A stretch of 64,000 nucleotides of DNA from Adiantum capillus-veneris (GCA_014529385.2 CM043958.1:79789025-79853024); one strand, 5' to 3'; shown: positions 34,380 to 45,879, numbered from the stretch's first letter. Notes: generated by a model not told the origin, from the letters alone. Translations and numbers: made by a program.

Positions 34380-35700
34380 ACAGGGTTTTGGCGATGCCAA
34401 ACGTGAAAATATTGAGGAGTAGGTGCAAACATCTTCTTTAGCAGGTGCTGTTGAAAAGATGTTTATGGTCAGGTTTTCCAATTTTCTTTGGGGTTCAAGA
34501 TGCAAAAACCGGGCTCCAAGACTATGGGTTGATTTTGCTAGAGAGCAGGTTGTCAAGAGCAAAAGTCAATATTCAAGTTTTTCTACTCTTGGTTGGTGGT
34601 AAAGCAAAGAAATGTTATAATGGATTACACGAAGAAGAAAAGCTAAATTGGGTGACCTTATAAGCGGCCTTTTGAAGCAAATTTGTGGCAGATGTGCACT
34701 TGGAAGAAATAAAGCAAAAATTGGAAAGTTTGAACTCAGAGTTTGGATGGAGATTTTTGATCATTCAAGTGGGAGTTTCAGGATCTTGGGGGACAACTTA
34801 TCAAGGTAACTACTGAAAAATATGTTAATTTTTTGAAGTTGAGCAAATTCATGGAATGCCTGCATGAGGATGTGTGAGATAAGGTAGAAGTGGATGGTCT
34901 TATGACATATGCAAAAGCAATGGTTTATGCAAGAGGATGGACTAAAAATATTTTGAAGAAGCATCAAGCTAAGTAGGGTTGGTCAAGTCTTGTGATGCCA
35001 AATAAAATTGATGTGATGGAAGTAAAGACGAAGCTAGTGCAAAATATTCTAGTTGTGCAAGAGGAGTCAAGCATCCATTCATTTGCAGAGAGATGGAGTT
35101 GTTTCTATGCCAAATATTTTGATTAAAGAGGTTCCAACTATTGAAGAGGTGCCAAAGATGTCAAATGAGGTGAAAGATGGGCGGTCAAGCTTAGGCATGG
35201 TTGATAAGGTTCCATTGATTTGTGCTAGAGATCAGAAAGTGAGGTTTGTAGATGAGGTTGAAGCGGTAGAGATAGAAGAAATCCCAAATATCAAGACAAA
35301 AGTGGAGGTGGAAATAGGTTATAATAGTTCTCTAGATGTGGATACAAACTGGGAGACAGATTCTTCCCATTTGAGGTATGAGGAGTATGATCTCTTGCAT
35401 ATTGGTAAGGGTGTGGTAGATATGTGTGAGGAGCAGGGCAAAGTGCAACTAGATATGTAGGGCATAGACCGAGAGGAAGTATCCAATCCTATAGATGGGG
35501 ACATGCAAGTAAATATGGTACATTGTGGCTATGGTGAAGTGGATCCATGTTTGAGTGTAGTGGAGTCAAATAGTGATAAAGTTGGGCGCAATGAGGATAC
35601 ATGCTCCTATGAAGAGGAATATTTTTCCAATGCTATGCTCCAAGATAATGCAGTATGGAATGATTTTCTTGATTTCTTATCTAAAAATATGTGGTATTAG
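34380..35700 (+). pseudogene. Gag-like relic of ET
   Basis: Frames in plus orientation encode, in pieces, FPIFFGVQDAKTGLQDYG, VTTEKYVNFLKLSKFMECLHED, VDGLMTYAKAMVYARGW and then a long acidic region (35053-35460 and 35503-35700) ending NDFLDFLSKNMWY. The middle part has the look of a Retrotrans_gag core; no zinc knuckle or DSG protease is visible. Stops occur at about 34661, 34879 and 35458. Family uncertain. Confidence 0.45.
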
Positions 35701-37310
35701 AGCAGGTTTTTGAAGAGCATGATGATGGAGTTGAAATGTAAGAGGTGTTGGTCGATCTTTTTTATTTAGCCTCGGTATGAAAGTCCTCGATGATGTCGGG
35801 ATTGAGGGTGCTATAGGTATGGAGGCAAGCCTACAGTTGATGGTGGAAGACTTTCAAATGCAGTAGGTGTGCTTTATGGTGGATAAAGAGGACTCCTAGG
35901 TTGTGGATTTGTCCAAGCTTTATAAAGAGGTATGTGCTTCATGGTTGAAGGATATGCTTGTGAATGCAGTAGTAATGGGTAATCTGTTAGCTAAATGTTT
36001 ATCTTAAGGAAGTCTCTACTTTACATGGTTGGGAGGGAGGGTCAAATATGTGTATGGAATAGCTTAGTGTGCAGGATGGTTCTCTGTTTGAAGTAGGTTA
36101 GATGCAAGGTGGTGCTTGGATCGATGAAGGTATGATGTGGGCCTTTTATTTGCATGGTTGGTTATGTGCTTGGGTGAAATATTATTGGAGGTGGTCGTAG
36201 ATGGATGGGTGCACTCAATGATAGGTGTTTGATCCAGATGGTTTGACTAAGCATGGGGTTTGGCAACCCACTGGAGAAGAGGTGACAGATAATAGGAATA
36301 CGACTTTGTACATATGGTAGCGGTTTTTTCTTTTGCTCACAGTCTTTTCTAGTTTTATACTTTTCAAAGTTCAATAAGCATGCTTTAGGTTGAGCAGGAA
36401 TGTTTAACAAGGGGGTTGGGAAATGATGGTGCAACCAAAGTTTTTCAATGCAATCAAGAATGCAAGGCAAGGCTATGGGTTCTTACAGGTACATGCTAAA
36501 GTGGTAAGATAGATATGAAGGTCAAGGGAAGGAAAATGGTAGCAGATGTGTAATCGCTTTATGTGGTTTTTAGGCCAAGGTACTTTGCTATGGAGCCTAT
36601 CAAAGATGGCTGGTCAAAGTTTCCAAAGTTTTGAAATAAAAGTGGTTTGTAGATCCCTGTGGGATTGGACTGTTGCAAATGGGTGGTCCAAGTGAATGTC
36701 AGATGCATGCATCTAAAGTGCTTGATTGATGGTGCATGTCGATATTTTTGGATCAACAAAATCAGAGTTCAAACGGCCAAGTTATGGGCGGTTAAAGTTT
36801 TGTTGAGGGCTAGGACTGTGCCAGTTTGGTCACCTTGGTAATTATGACATTGGCAATTTTCTTGATCTTATCAGGGCTTACATTAATAGTGTGTAGAGTG
36901 TAAAGCCCACTCAAATTAACGGCTTGTCAATCCAAGTTGTGGGAATCAAGTTGTACTCAATTGAAGTTGGTGGGTGACTGTGACAAAGTGATAGAGCAGA
37001 TGGTTTTTTGTCGTCTTGCAGTGTGTCGTTCAAGGTCCTAAAGAGGTCAAAATACAGAGAAAAAGATGTGAGTTGAAGCCAAGAACCGAGGCTTTTGGTG
37101 GAGTTTTACAATGGAGCCATCTAACAGATGAGTACTCAAGTGGACGTGGTCAAAGGAGGTTCAAGAAAAGGATTTTATTCAATAAACTTGAAGGGTTTTT
37201 TGGAAGTTTTGAAGGTAGACTCTTTTGGGATTCCATGTGGTGGTTGATAAATCTCACATGGGGAGAATCAAATGAAAAAGGAGGGGTATGTATAGTGTAT
37301 TGAGTACCCT
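35701..37310. other. interior of ET, no domain recognised
   Basis: Plus-strand frames at 36659-36841 and 37016-37303 have reasonable composition but no domain that I know. I see no RT (YxDD), RNase H or integrase motif. A (GA)n tract follows at about 37327-37362. Confidence 0.4.
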
Positions 37311-37614
37311 TCATAAGGCATCACGAGAATGAGAGAGAGAGAGGGAGAGAGAGAGAGAGAGGCTCCCAGGGAGCTCTCCCCTACCCTCATGCGTGCACGA
37401 TCCATTGTTGTCGTGGTAGTCGCATGAGGCTTTGTGGTGCCGTTGGTGACATTGTGGCTGATTTTGCATAGTAATAATGGTGGTCTTGATGATGTGGCAG
37501 GCAAGCCCATATAGGTGGTTTATATGAGGGGTTCCCATGGGCTCCATCCCCTTTTATTGGAAGCTAACGAGCTCTTACTTGGGTCCCACAATGTCAAGTG
37601 CCACTCCTATATAT

Positions 37615-37616
<2 letters not shown>

Positions 37617-37653
<37 letters not shown>
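37617..37653 (+). repeat. 37-base G homopolymer
   Basis: An uninterrupted run of 37 G preceded by tatatatttg-like sequence. It lies about 50 bp before the right LTR-like repeat of ET. The length could be affected by sequencing error. Confidence 0.85.
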
Positions 37654-37655
<2 letters not shown>

Positions 37656-37952
37656 CCATGTGAGCAGAGGAAAAGATAGAAGTGTGAGTTAATGGAAGGG
37701 TTAACATGCAAGCATGCAAGGAAAAACCAAACAATTGTTTAGATGAGAGCGAGTTTTCTAAAAACGGAAACGGAAAATCCACCCCAATAAGGGTCATGTA
37801 CAAATATTTTTCTTGAATCAATCTCCTACCCTTCCTTCTTGTTGTCAATTCCCCCATCCCCTTCTCCTCTCTATCATTTTCTTTCTTAGTGTTGGTGCCA
37901 ACATGTGTGCGTTTCTCGGATTGGGTTTTTTGTGTGGTACAAAGAGGGGTGT

Positions 37953-38326
37953 TGAGTTATGGAGGAAATTGTAATGAGCCATTCATGGATAAAAATAGAA
38001 TAGCACAACTTGATTATTGATATATGGTGAAATGACTACAAGGCTTCTTGTTATATAGGCTTTCGCTAAAGCTTCGTGCTTACTTCATGGCTGAGGTAGG
38101 GGAGAGTTCAACTATTAGCCTAAAAAGAGGAAATAAAGTGGAGAACAATTATGCTTCCTTTTGGGGTTGTTTTGACTTAGCTTTTGGCTTCATACACAAT
38201 AAGAACATGTGTCTAAAACACACATGGGTCACCCAAAATAATATGTGGGAATTATTTGGAAAAATTCTAGGTATGCATAAGTGAGAGGTTCCATACGATG
38301 TGCGAAGTATATCAGGCACTCCAACA
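37953..38326 (-). repeat. 3' LTR of a second copia family
   Basis: On the minus strand it starts tgttggagtgcctgatatac at 38326, right after the purine tract ggggaggat (38327-38335), and ends ctccataactca at 37953. Length is 374 bp. It contains a gcctatataac TATA-like block. It interrupts the right LTR of ET. The family differs from C1-C3. Confidence 0.8.
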
Positions 38327-38335
38327 ATCCTCCCC
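38327..38335 (-). other. polypurine tract of the 38-kb copia element
   Basis: The minus strand reads ggggaggat directly before the LTR start tgttgg, a textbook copia 3' arrangement. Confidence 0.78.
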
Positions 38336-38492
38336 ATGTGTGTCATATGGAGCACTCAACAAATACAAATTCTCCTCCCCTAGAGAATTTGAACAATAGG
38401 GTGTAGGAAATGAAAATCTATCCTAGAGAATTTGACAATAAGAATAGATGTAAATGACTCCCTTTGATGAGTGTATTCCATCAAGGTTTTGG

Positions 38493-39403
38493 CTACAAGA
38501 TGCTGCTGCTTAAGAGTATATCATCGACGTAGAAAATGTTGGCCTCACCATCTTTGTCGTTGTCAGAATCTTTAGATGTCATATTGACTTTTCCTTTGCT
38601 GGGGATTTTTCCTCGATGTCTGTGTTCAAAGATTCTTCTGCTGCTTGTGCCAGCATCTTTGTCTTTATAAAAACAGAACTTCGATGATTGTGTGTTCTTT
38701 CCACATATGTTGCATGGGTTGATTTTGTAGCAATCCTTTGACAAATGATTATTGCATTTAGAGTGTTGACATTGCTTGTTTTTTCTACTTGTGACTGCAA
38801 ATGCTCCATTAGAGGTTCTTTCAATGTTTTTGTTGAGGACTATATGTTCTTTCCTTCCTCTTGTAATGATTTTTTGACACTTTCAAAGCTTGGTATGGGT
38901 TCATTTCTTTAAGCACAGTGACAATTAATTTGACTATATTCTTTAGGAAGAGCTTTAAGTAGAACACTATTTTGTCTTCTTCATCAACTGGTGCTTCTAT
39001 GTAAATGAGTTGTGTACAAATACTCTTTAGCCTAATGATGAGGCTAGAGAGATCTTCTCCTTCCTTCATCATTAGCCCAGAAAATTGAATTTTGAGTGAA
39101 ATTTTAGAGTGTTTTGCTCTAGCACCAAACATACGTTCCAGTGTTTGGCCAAGCATTGAGTGCAATGGTCACTTCATTGAGGTAGTGCACACAATTATCA
39201 TCTATTGCGGTGAGAATTATCCCAAGTGCCTGCTCATTTTTGCTTTGAAATTGTGTTGCGGATGCTCTGGCATGTACGAACTCCCCTTGCCCTAAAGAGT
39301 TTTCCACTCCCCACAATTGCTTCTTCATTAAAGAGCCTATCAATTTTACTTTCCATGTGTGAAAACCTATGCCGTCAAATTTGTCTAGATCTCCTTTTCC
39401 CAT
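38493..39403 (-). pseudogene. gag: copia Gag, pol deleted
   Basis: An ATG at 39403 starts MGKGDLDKFDGIGFHTWKVK, the UBN2-type start of copia Gag. The frames continue through LWGVENSL, SALKxW-like NEVTIALNAW, then LIIRLKSICTQL (38821-39165) and a decayed knuckle region (38579-38824; CYKINPCNICGK near 38730). Only about 160 bp separate the last Gag codons from the polypurine tract, so protease, integrase, RT and RNase H are absent. Several shifts. No 5' LTR is recognised above 39403. Confidence 0.75.
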
Positions 39404-40068
39404 GGTGTATCCTTTTGTGTGTGAGAAGAAGGTCTTACCGCTTTCAATTTGTGAAAGGGCAGTGTCTAGTCCCCTAATTACAATGCCACTAATTTCATCT
39501 CAAGCGGGATTCTTACAAAAGAAAATATTTTGTGAAGCCAGTCTCAACCTTCTTGTGAAGCACCTCTTCACAAATTTGAAGCTCGAGGTCGGTAGAATTA
39601 TTGGGGCGCAATGATTTCTATTGTGTGAACATGGTCTCAAAAAAGTAGTTCAAGAAAGCCCTCCAAGTAGTGTAACAATTCTTTTGAAAAGGAGGTGGTG
39701 CCAAATTTTCTGGGCAGGGATACTTGACGGATGTGAGGATGGTCCCTTTGGTGGTGAACTTCAATGGGAAAGGAATTTAAAGAATCCATTAGGAAAAAAT
39801 TTCTATCTAGCTCGAAATTGTGGGAACATGGTCTTGATAATTTCAATAAAGAGAAAAGAGGAAAATTACACAACTGCAGGCGAGCCTATAGAAGTGTTAT
39901 GACAAGTGTGGGATGATGATGGTAGGCAAAAATCAAACAGTTTGAACTCGTTATTTGTAGATGGATAATGGGCTGGCAGTCAAAGATGTGCTAAGCAGCA
40001 TCATTGATTTGATTAAATATAAGACAAATGCGCAAAAAACCTCAAAGATGCCGAGTGAGGAGAAGTAT
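39404..40068. other. no gene recognised
   Basis: Contains the copia 5' leader on the minus strand near 39404-39500 and an open plus frame at 39621-39902 (93 codons) without recognisable domain. No 5' LTR or primer site found. Confidence 0.4.
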
Positions 40069-40740
40069 TGTAAGGTCTCTACTTCTCAATTTCACACAAG
40101 TTCTATTATACATTTTAATTTTTTAACCATCACTCGTTATTTAAGATATTGAGTTCAAATTATAAACCATACGCTAAGAAAACCTAGAATTTAAAATTTA
40201 CGGTACAAAATTTTGACATGTTTAGCTATACAAAACACTTACTAACATATTGCAAGATTTATTTATTGATTGTAAAATTTTCTTCTACTATTATAAAGTT
40301 TATTCTAATATTGTAAAGTTTAACTTAAGAATGTAAAGTAATTTATCATTAAAGAAATAAATAAAATAATTATAAAGTCGAAAGATACACATGGAAGACA
40401 CATGGACTTATCACATGAAAAGGAGAAGTCTTGACTAATCTTAATGAGGGGGGGTTGTGTGGCCTTATCTCTTTATGATGATGACAAATTGGTCAAGCTG
40501 ATGGGTACCACAAAAACACGGGCATGAATTTTAGAGGAAAAAAAATTAAATAAATTTTTTAAGAAAAATTTTAGAAAAATGAAAAAAAACTGGACGTTTT
40601 TTGTTTTTGCTATAAATAGAGCAGCCATACTCACATTTTGGGCACAGATATTGCCTCCATAATGCTCACAAAGTGCTACCACTTCTCTTACAGAGAAAGC
40701 TTCCACAAACCACTAAGAGAGAAAAAACTCTAATGGATTA
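40069..40740 (+). repeat. 5' LTR of G3 (end not defined)
   Basis: The first 290 bp match the 3' LTR at 44213-44507. The LTR continues through a TATA box (tataaata, 40611-40618) and beyond; no primer site marks its end. Extent is therefore a minimum. Confidence 0.65.
40611..40618 (+). promoter_or_regulatory. TATA box of G3 LTR
   Basis: gctataaataga is a good plant TATA box in the middle of the LTR. Transcription would start about 30 bp downstream. Confidence 0.6.
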
Positions 40741-40775
40741 TTAAGGTACGTATTTATTAAGCATTTTATTGGTAT

Positions 40776-41235
40776 TAGAAAGGATGTGTGTATGTTCTCT
40801 CTTACTCTAATCTCTCTAGTACATTAGTAAGATTCAATTAGCTTTCAAAAGGATGTGTGTATGTTCTCTCGTACTCTAATCTCTCTAGTGTATTCGTAAG
40901 ATACAATTAGTTTTAGAAAGGATATGTGTATGTACTCTCATACTCTAATCTCTCTAGTGGATTAGTAAATTTTAATTAGCTTTAGAAAAGGATGTGTGTG
41001 TGTTCTTTTTTACTCTAATTTCTCTAATGGATTAGTAAGATTCAATTAGTTTTAGAAAGTATGTGCGTGTGTTCTTTTTTACTCTAATTTCTCTACTGGA
41101 TTAGTAGGATTCAATTAGTTTTAGAAAAGATGTGTATGTGTTTTCTTTTACGCTAATTTCTATAGTGGATTGGTAAGATTCAATTAGCTTTAGAAAGGAT
41201 ATGTGTGTATCCTCTCTTACTCTAATCTCTCTAAT
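40776..41235 (+). repeat. 69-bp tandem repeat, about 6.5 units
   Basis: The phrase aggat-tgtgtgt-tgttctct-ttactctaat begins at 40782, 40851, 40920, 40990, 41059, 41128 and 41197: spacing 69-70 bp. Each unit contains ctctagtggattagtaagat and tcaattagttttagaaa variants. It lies between the LTR promoter and the gag start relic of G3, so it would be in the transcribed leader. Confidence 0.92.
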
Positions 41236-42960
41236 TATACCTACTCTCTCTAGTTAGTATAGCATAACTATTAACTTATGCATTGTTAATTGAAAGTTAA
41301 TGCATAAGAGTACTCATCACACTCTTATTATGCATAATAAAATTCTCATTCACAAATTTTATCATGTATTAGATTAATTAGTATTTTGATTAATCCTAAA
41401 AATTGATTTAGTTGAGGTATAGAAATTGAAGTTAGAATTGAATTAGAAATGTCATGCATAAGAGTAATGCATTTATAAACTTTCAATTTTCTAGTTTACA
41501 CACTTAATTTTTTATTAATTAAGATTAAGAAAAATTTGATAGAATTAGGTGTAGCGTAGCAACACTAAGTGCAAATCCGAATTAGCGAGAGCTCAAATTA
41601 TAATCTCTCTTTGAAAAAATTTAGTAAATTAATATTCAAGAAAATAACAAGATTACTTATATGTATTAAAAAAATGACCTTAGTTCTCAAGAAAATTGAT
41701 CAATTTAAAGTTCTATGTGTATAACCTAAGTGTAGTACAAAAAAATGGCTCCAAAGCGTGCTCGAGCCCAAGCACCAGCGATCATGAAACTAGTACGAGT
41801 AACGTGGGAACTCTTGTGGAACATGCTATGTCTCCATCAATTGGACCAATTGTAACTATAGTACATGTTGGTAATGTAATTTCAAGTTATGCATCATTGC
41901 GTATGCGAGACCATAGAGATATATTAATCAGCTTAGGAAAGGAAAACACAGACCAAAACCAAGGGGCTTGACCCTAAGAAACTCGGTATATGTATGACAA
42001 GTAGGAAAAAAAAATTGGTTCAGTTGTTTTCCATAGGAAATAATGTATGTCTAATACTTTCGGTATGGTTTCTCTCAAGACTCTCTACTTATAGGGATCG
42101 AATTATGTGGTAGTTGTCGAGGCGAGATGACGCCCAGGGTGTCACAACTGATACTGCAGTGGGAGTACACTTAGGATGGCCCAGCTGGATACTACAGTTA
42201 TGTTTTTCCGTGACATGAGGATGATGCCCGAATTGGAACCATTGTTTCTGTGATGGGATTATGTCCATGTTGGCATAACGAGTACTTATCGAGCGGTATG
42301 GGACGCTTAGGATGACAAGTGTTTTTATGAATAATGTATATATCGATCGGACCTGATGACGCAAGTAGAGATTCTTAACTGAACCTAATCCAAAAGTTGT
42401 TGTTTAAAAATGGACTACTTCTTGTTTGATTATTGTTTGTAATATTGTTTGAAGGGTTGTTTTAATGAACAAGTACCATAAATAAGGTAACGAAATGTGT
42501 ATGTTTAAACAGTGTGGTAGTAATTAAGTAACAAAAGATGGGTGAGTGTGGTGTGAAAAGTGGGAGAATGATACCCCGACGATATCATTCAATGGATGGG
42601 GGGACCCATGAGCTGGGTAACTTTCCAATGCTACGAGTTTTCTTTTTTCTTTTTAGTTATAAAATCTTAAAAGAAATAAATCGTGGCGGTTGTGCTTCTG
42701 AAATATGGGGAAAAAAGCGTGTAGGTTGGTCAATTTGAGGTATATACTCCTAGCTATAATTGTTTAGATAGTGTTTAAATAGGGTTATGGTGGTCATGCT
42801 CCACCATAGCGAGATAGGACCAATCCTTCACTAACGGTTCATGCCCGTGGCTACATAGTAGCTAAAGAAATGTCCGTTGGTCTTTCTTTCCCACAATTGG
42901 AGACATATCAAACGTACTCCGCTCCTTAAAAAGGGGTCAAGAACCTCACACTGGTAACAT
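41236..42960 (+). pseudogene. G3 interior with gag start relic
   Basis: An ATG at 41745 starts MAPKRARAQAPA, a basic start plausible for a chromovirus Gag, but the frame breaks within about 35 codons. A parallel frame continues to 41971. From 41990 to 42960 nothing is recognised. The low coding content fits deletion of most gag-pol. Confidence 0.35.
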
Positions 42961-43691
42961 AGCCAGGTTATGTTAAAACCCTCAATGCAGTTTGTGGAAG
43001 TCTATTTGGCAAGGTATGAAGGGAGATGTCCTTTGCTATGTCAAGCAGTGTTTGTATTGTCAAAGAATTAAGGCGGAGACTAAAGATGTCAGGTAAACTA
43101 CATACTTTAGATATCCCCCAAATGAAATGGGAATGTATTAGCATAGACTTTATCATCGAGTTTCCTTCTGTTCAAGCTGGCTATGATTCAATCATGGTCA
43201 TAGTCGACTTGCTTACTAAGGTGGCTCACTAAATCCCAGTCAAGAAAACTTTTACAGCTTGTGATATTGCTCGTCTCTTTGTGAAGGAAACTTTTAGAAT
43301 CCATGGTTTACCCAAGAGGATTGTCAGTGATCGTGATGTCAAGTTTCCTTCAAAGTTTTGGGTATCATTGCTTCACGCTATTGGAACTCGGTTATGTTTT
43401 AGTATTGCTTATCATCCTCAAACTGATGGCCAAACTGAAAGAGATAATCAAGTCATTGAAGACATCCTCAGAGCCTACTGCAATAGAGAGCCTCGCAAGT
43501 GGACTCAGTACCTACCCTTAGTAGAGTATACATACAATTCCTCTACTCATAGAAGTATTGGAATGACACCTTTCAATGCTCTTTACGGTCAAGAATGTTT
43601 ATCACCTCTTAACTTTTCTTACCCCACTATAAGGGTAGAAGCCTCAAAGAAAATGCTTGAAGAAATGAAAGCTCAAACCAAAGATATTTGA
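42960..43691 (+). pseudogene. pol: gypsy integrase of G3, with stops
   Basis: It would insert the element DNA. The zinc-binding part ends CLYCQRIKAET. The DDE core follows: SIDFIIEFPSVQAGYDSIMV (first Asp), then FRIHGLPKRIVSDRDVKF (second Asp), then YHPQTDGQTERDNQ (Glu). The 43026-43232 and 43281-43691 parts share one frame, separated by a TAA at 43230; a TGA at 43689 and another at about 43716 follow. Only few lesions in 1.2 kb, so decay is moderate. Confidence 0.9.
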
Positions 43692-43736
43692 AGGGATATT
43701 CAAGCGGCTCAAGATTGACAAAAGAAGTACCGAGAC

Positions 43737-44183
43737 ATGAAAATATCTAACCAGATTTTCAAGGAAAGTGACAAATTTTTCTTACGTGTAAAGCCCAAAA
43801 AGAGCAATCGGTCTCTCGAAAGGTATAAGAAGCTTAGCTACCGATATTGTGGACCTTATGAAATACTCAAGGTTGTAAGTGATCAAGCTTATAAACTAAA
43901 ACTTCCTTCCCATCTCAAAGTGCATGATGTATTTCATGTAATTCTATTAAAACCCTATGTACATAACCCTGACCATGTCCTTGATAATGAGAAAATCATA
44001 TTACCAGCTCAAGATGTTCTACATCTTCAAACTGGTACTATCCTAAAAACTCAAGAAAGAAAGCTCAGGAATAGATTTATCAAAGAACATCTTATCTTAT
44101 GGAAGGATTTTCCGATAAAAGATACTACTTGGGAAGATGAGACAACCCTTCTCAAGGACTACCCTTCACTATTCTTGAGATGA
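43737..44183 (+). pseudogene. pol: integrase C-terminus with chromodomain-like tail
   Basis: Same frame as the integrase core. It has the GPY-type module YCGPYEILKVVSDQAYKLKL with HLKVHDVFHV, then ILKTQERKLRNRFIKEHLI, LWKDFPIKDTTWEDE and DYPSL, which fits a chromodomain. Chromodomains steer integration to marked chromatin in chromoviruses. The open frame ends 30 bp before the LTR, which is usual for the group. Confidence 0.88.
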
Positions 44184-44212
44184 GAGCATCTCAAATTCTA
44201 AGTTGGAGAAAT

Positions 44213-44507
44213 TGTAAGGTCTCTACTTTCGAATTTCACACAAGTTCTATTACGCATTTGAATTTTTTAACCATCGCTCATTGTTTAAGATATTGAGTTT
44301 AAATTATGAACCATAGGCTCAAAAAACCTAGAGTTTAAAATTTACACTACAAAATTTTGACATGTTTAGCTATATGAAACACTAACTAATTTATTGCAAG
44401 ATTTATTTATTGAATGTAGAATTTTTTCTTACTCTTGTAAAATTTATTCTAAGACTATAAAATTTAACTTAAGAATGTAAAGTAATTAATCATTAAAGAA
44501 ATAAATA
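44213..44507 (+). repeat. 3' LTR of G3, truncated
   Basis: It starts tgtaaggtctctac and matches 40069-40362, for example agttctatta-gcattt and gacatgtttagctata. Homology ends abruptly after aaagaaataaataa at about 44507. Confidence 0.85.
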
Positions 44508-45184
44508 AGAGGCCTAATATATGCATCAATATGAACATTAGTATTGTATCTTTGATATAAATGTCAATATATTAGTCATCAAAATATGCGGTGATAAGAG
44601 CATTGGTATACGCATTTAAATTAGTGGCAAAAATAAAATAACATTCTAGCTTGATTTTAGGGTGCATACTGGCATCTATTTTGATGGCTACTTTTGACGC
44701 CTATTCCGAGGGAGATTTCGACGCCAATTCTGGTACTTGTAGACTATATCGGTGCCAAAACTTGCAAAAAACAATTGGACAGAGAGGGCTAGGAACTGGT
44801 GTTGTATGTATTGTAGCACTAGGAACCAACCCTCTCTGCCCAAAGGAAGAGTGCAAAAGTAATCCCACTCCACCTACATTTTGACGTTGAAGAGCGAGAA
44901 GTACATTCAGTATAGATGAGCAAAATTGTAAGGATAAAAAACCACAAAATCAAAAGCTTAAATATGATAAGTTTGCAAAAGCATAACCATACGGTCGACT
45001 CCCAAATCATAAGCACACTGACATGAAGATTTTCTAACCATAACTAAAACATGACTTGAAAATCACAAGTATAATGTTATAAACAATTTCAAGCAAGAAT
45101 TGTATCAGATTTGAAAATTATAACCATAACAACAAGAAGATTCTCAAACCATAAATCTGACATTATTAAAAAATTATTATCTTA
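44508..45184. other. no gene recognised
   Basis: AT-rich, without domain. A short stem, cagagaggg / ccctctctg, spans 44779-44838. Imperfect versions of the aaccataac motif begin here and lead into the minisatellite. Confidence 0.45.
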
Positions 45185-45740
45185 TTCACAACATAATTGC
45201 AAAATCATAACCATAACCTGATTGTCATACCATAACCATAATGTGATTGACAAACCATATTTGCAAAACCATAACCATAACTTGCTTGCCATACCACTCA
45301 TGGAGGATCACTATATATAAATTATGTTTATCATGTGTGGTCAAAGACTATTTTTAAAACTCTTTAGCTATGAATTTTTGACAAATACAATACACCCTTT
45401 TTCTATTCAAATGGTAATATTTTCTTCCAATTTCATTTGAAGGTACCCTTCTGGATGTGAAAATGTGAAAAAATAAAAATAAATAACCCCTTCTACTGCA
45501 CTTATGTGATAGTCGCATAATTATAAAGTGACTCCCACAACCTATACCATAACCATAACATGATTGCCATACCAAAATTGCAAAACCATAACCATAACCT
45601 GATTGTCAAACTATATTTGCAGAACCATAACCATAACTTATTTGCCATACCATAATTGCAAAACCATAACCATAACCTGATTGTCATACTATAATTGCAA
45701 AACCATAACCATAACCTGACTGCCATAACAAAATCATGAT
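45185..45740 (+). repeat. 39-bp minisatellite, interrupted by a MITE
   Basis: Units of the type ataaccataacctgattgtc + ataccataattgcaaaacc repeat with a period of 39 bp, for example starts at 45549 and 45588. Because 39 is a multiple of three, one minus frame (45502-45726) stays open and spells a 13-residue repeat (TIRLWLWFCNYG). I see no start context or homology, so this is a by-product. A MITE at 45298-45542 splits the array. Confidence 0.88.
45298..45542. mobile_element. MITE copy 2, inside the minisatellite
   Basis: Related along its length to 12606-12858: shared atgaatttttgacaa, ataccc/acaccctttttctattca, cccttctactgcact-atgtga. Ends are tggaggatcactatatataa and cataattataaagtgactccca, an imperfect inverted repeat. 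Flanks cataccac and tataccat could be an 8-bp duplication, but the host array contains similar words, so this is weak here. Non-coding. Confidence 0.65.
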
Positions 45741-45879
45741 CCTAAATGAAATACAAATTCATCAACATAAATGTCAAATTGTACATGTATACAATAAATA
45801 TGGTCATCGAGATGATCACAACTACAAAAAAAAAACATATATGGAGGATGTCACCCTCATGGTAATGCCTCCTAGTTGA

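Larger units (their letters stand above)
33799..37952 (+). mobile_element. Probable gag-only LTR element (ET)
   Basis: Two direct repeats, 33799-34090 and 37707-37952, start tgcaagcatg and share phrases such as ttcttgaatcaa-ctcctacc, cccttctcctctctat and gtggt-caaag. They are diverged; the second lacks about 75 bp and is cut at 37952 by a copia LTR. Between them are gag-like frames but no RT or integrase that I recognise. A primer-like tggtgcccccactaagg lies at 34334-34350. Probably another non-autonomous element; both borders are approximate. Confidence 0.5.
40069..44507 (+). mobile_element. Chromovirus-type gypsy remnant G3
   Basis: Two direct repeats starting tgtaaggtctctac (40069 and 44213) are LTRs; the first 290 bp align closely. 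The 3' LTR is cut at about 44507. Between them lie a 69-bp tandem repeat, a gag start relic, and integrase with a chromodomain-like tail just before the 3' LTR. Protease, RT and RNase H are missing, so a large internal deletion has occurred. The sequence before the 3' LTR, gttggagaaat, is a poor polypurine tract. Confidence 0.8.

Noticed and set aside
41280-41490. AT-rich inverted repeat (attgaaagttaatgcataag and its partner near 41445-41490)
   Set aside because: The arms match only in patches with indels; it could be chance in AT-rich DNA.
44770-44845. Stem cagagaggg/ccctctctg as a microRNA precursor
   Set aside because: Only nine paired bases with a poorly paired middle; too weak for a plant precursor.
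45502-45726. Open minus frame with 13-residue WLWFCNYG-type repeats as a possible repeat protein
   Set aside because: It is explained by the 39-bp minisatellite; there is no start context, homology or flanking coding signal.
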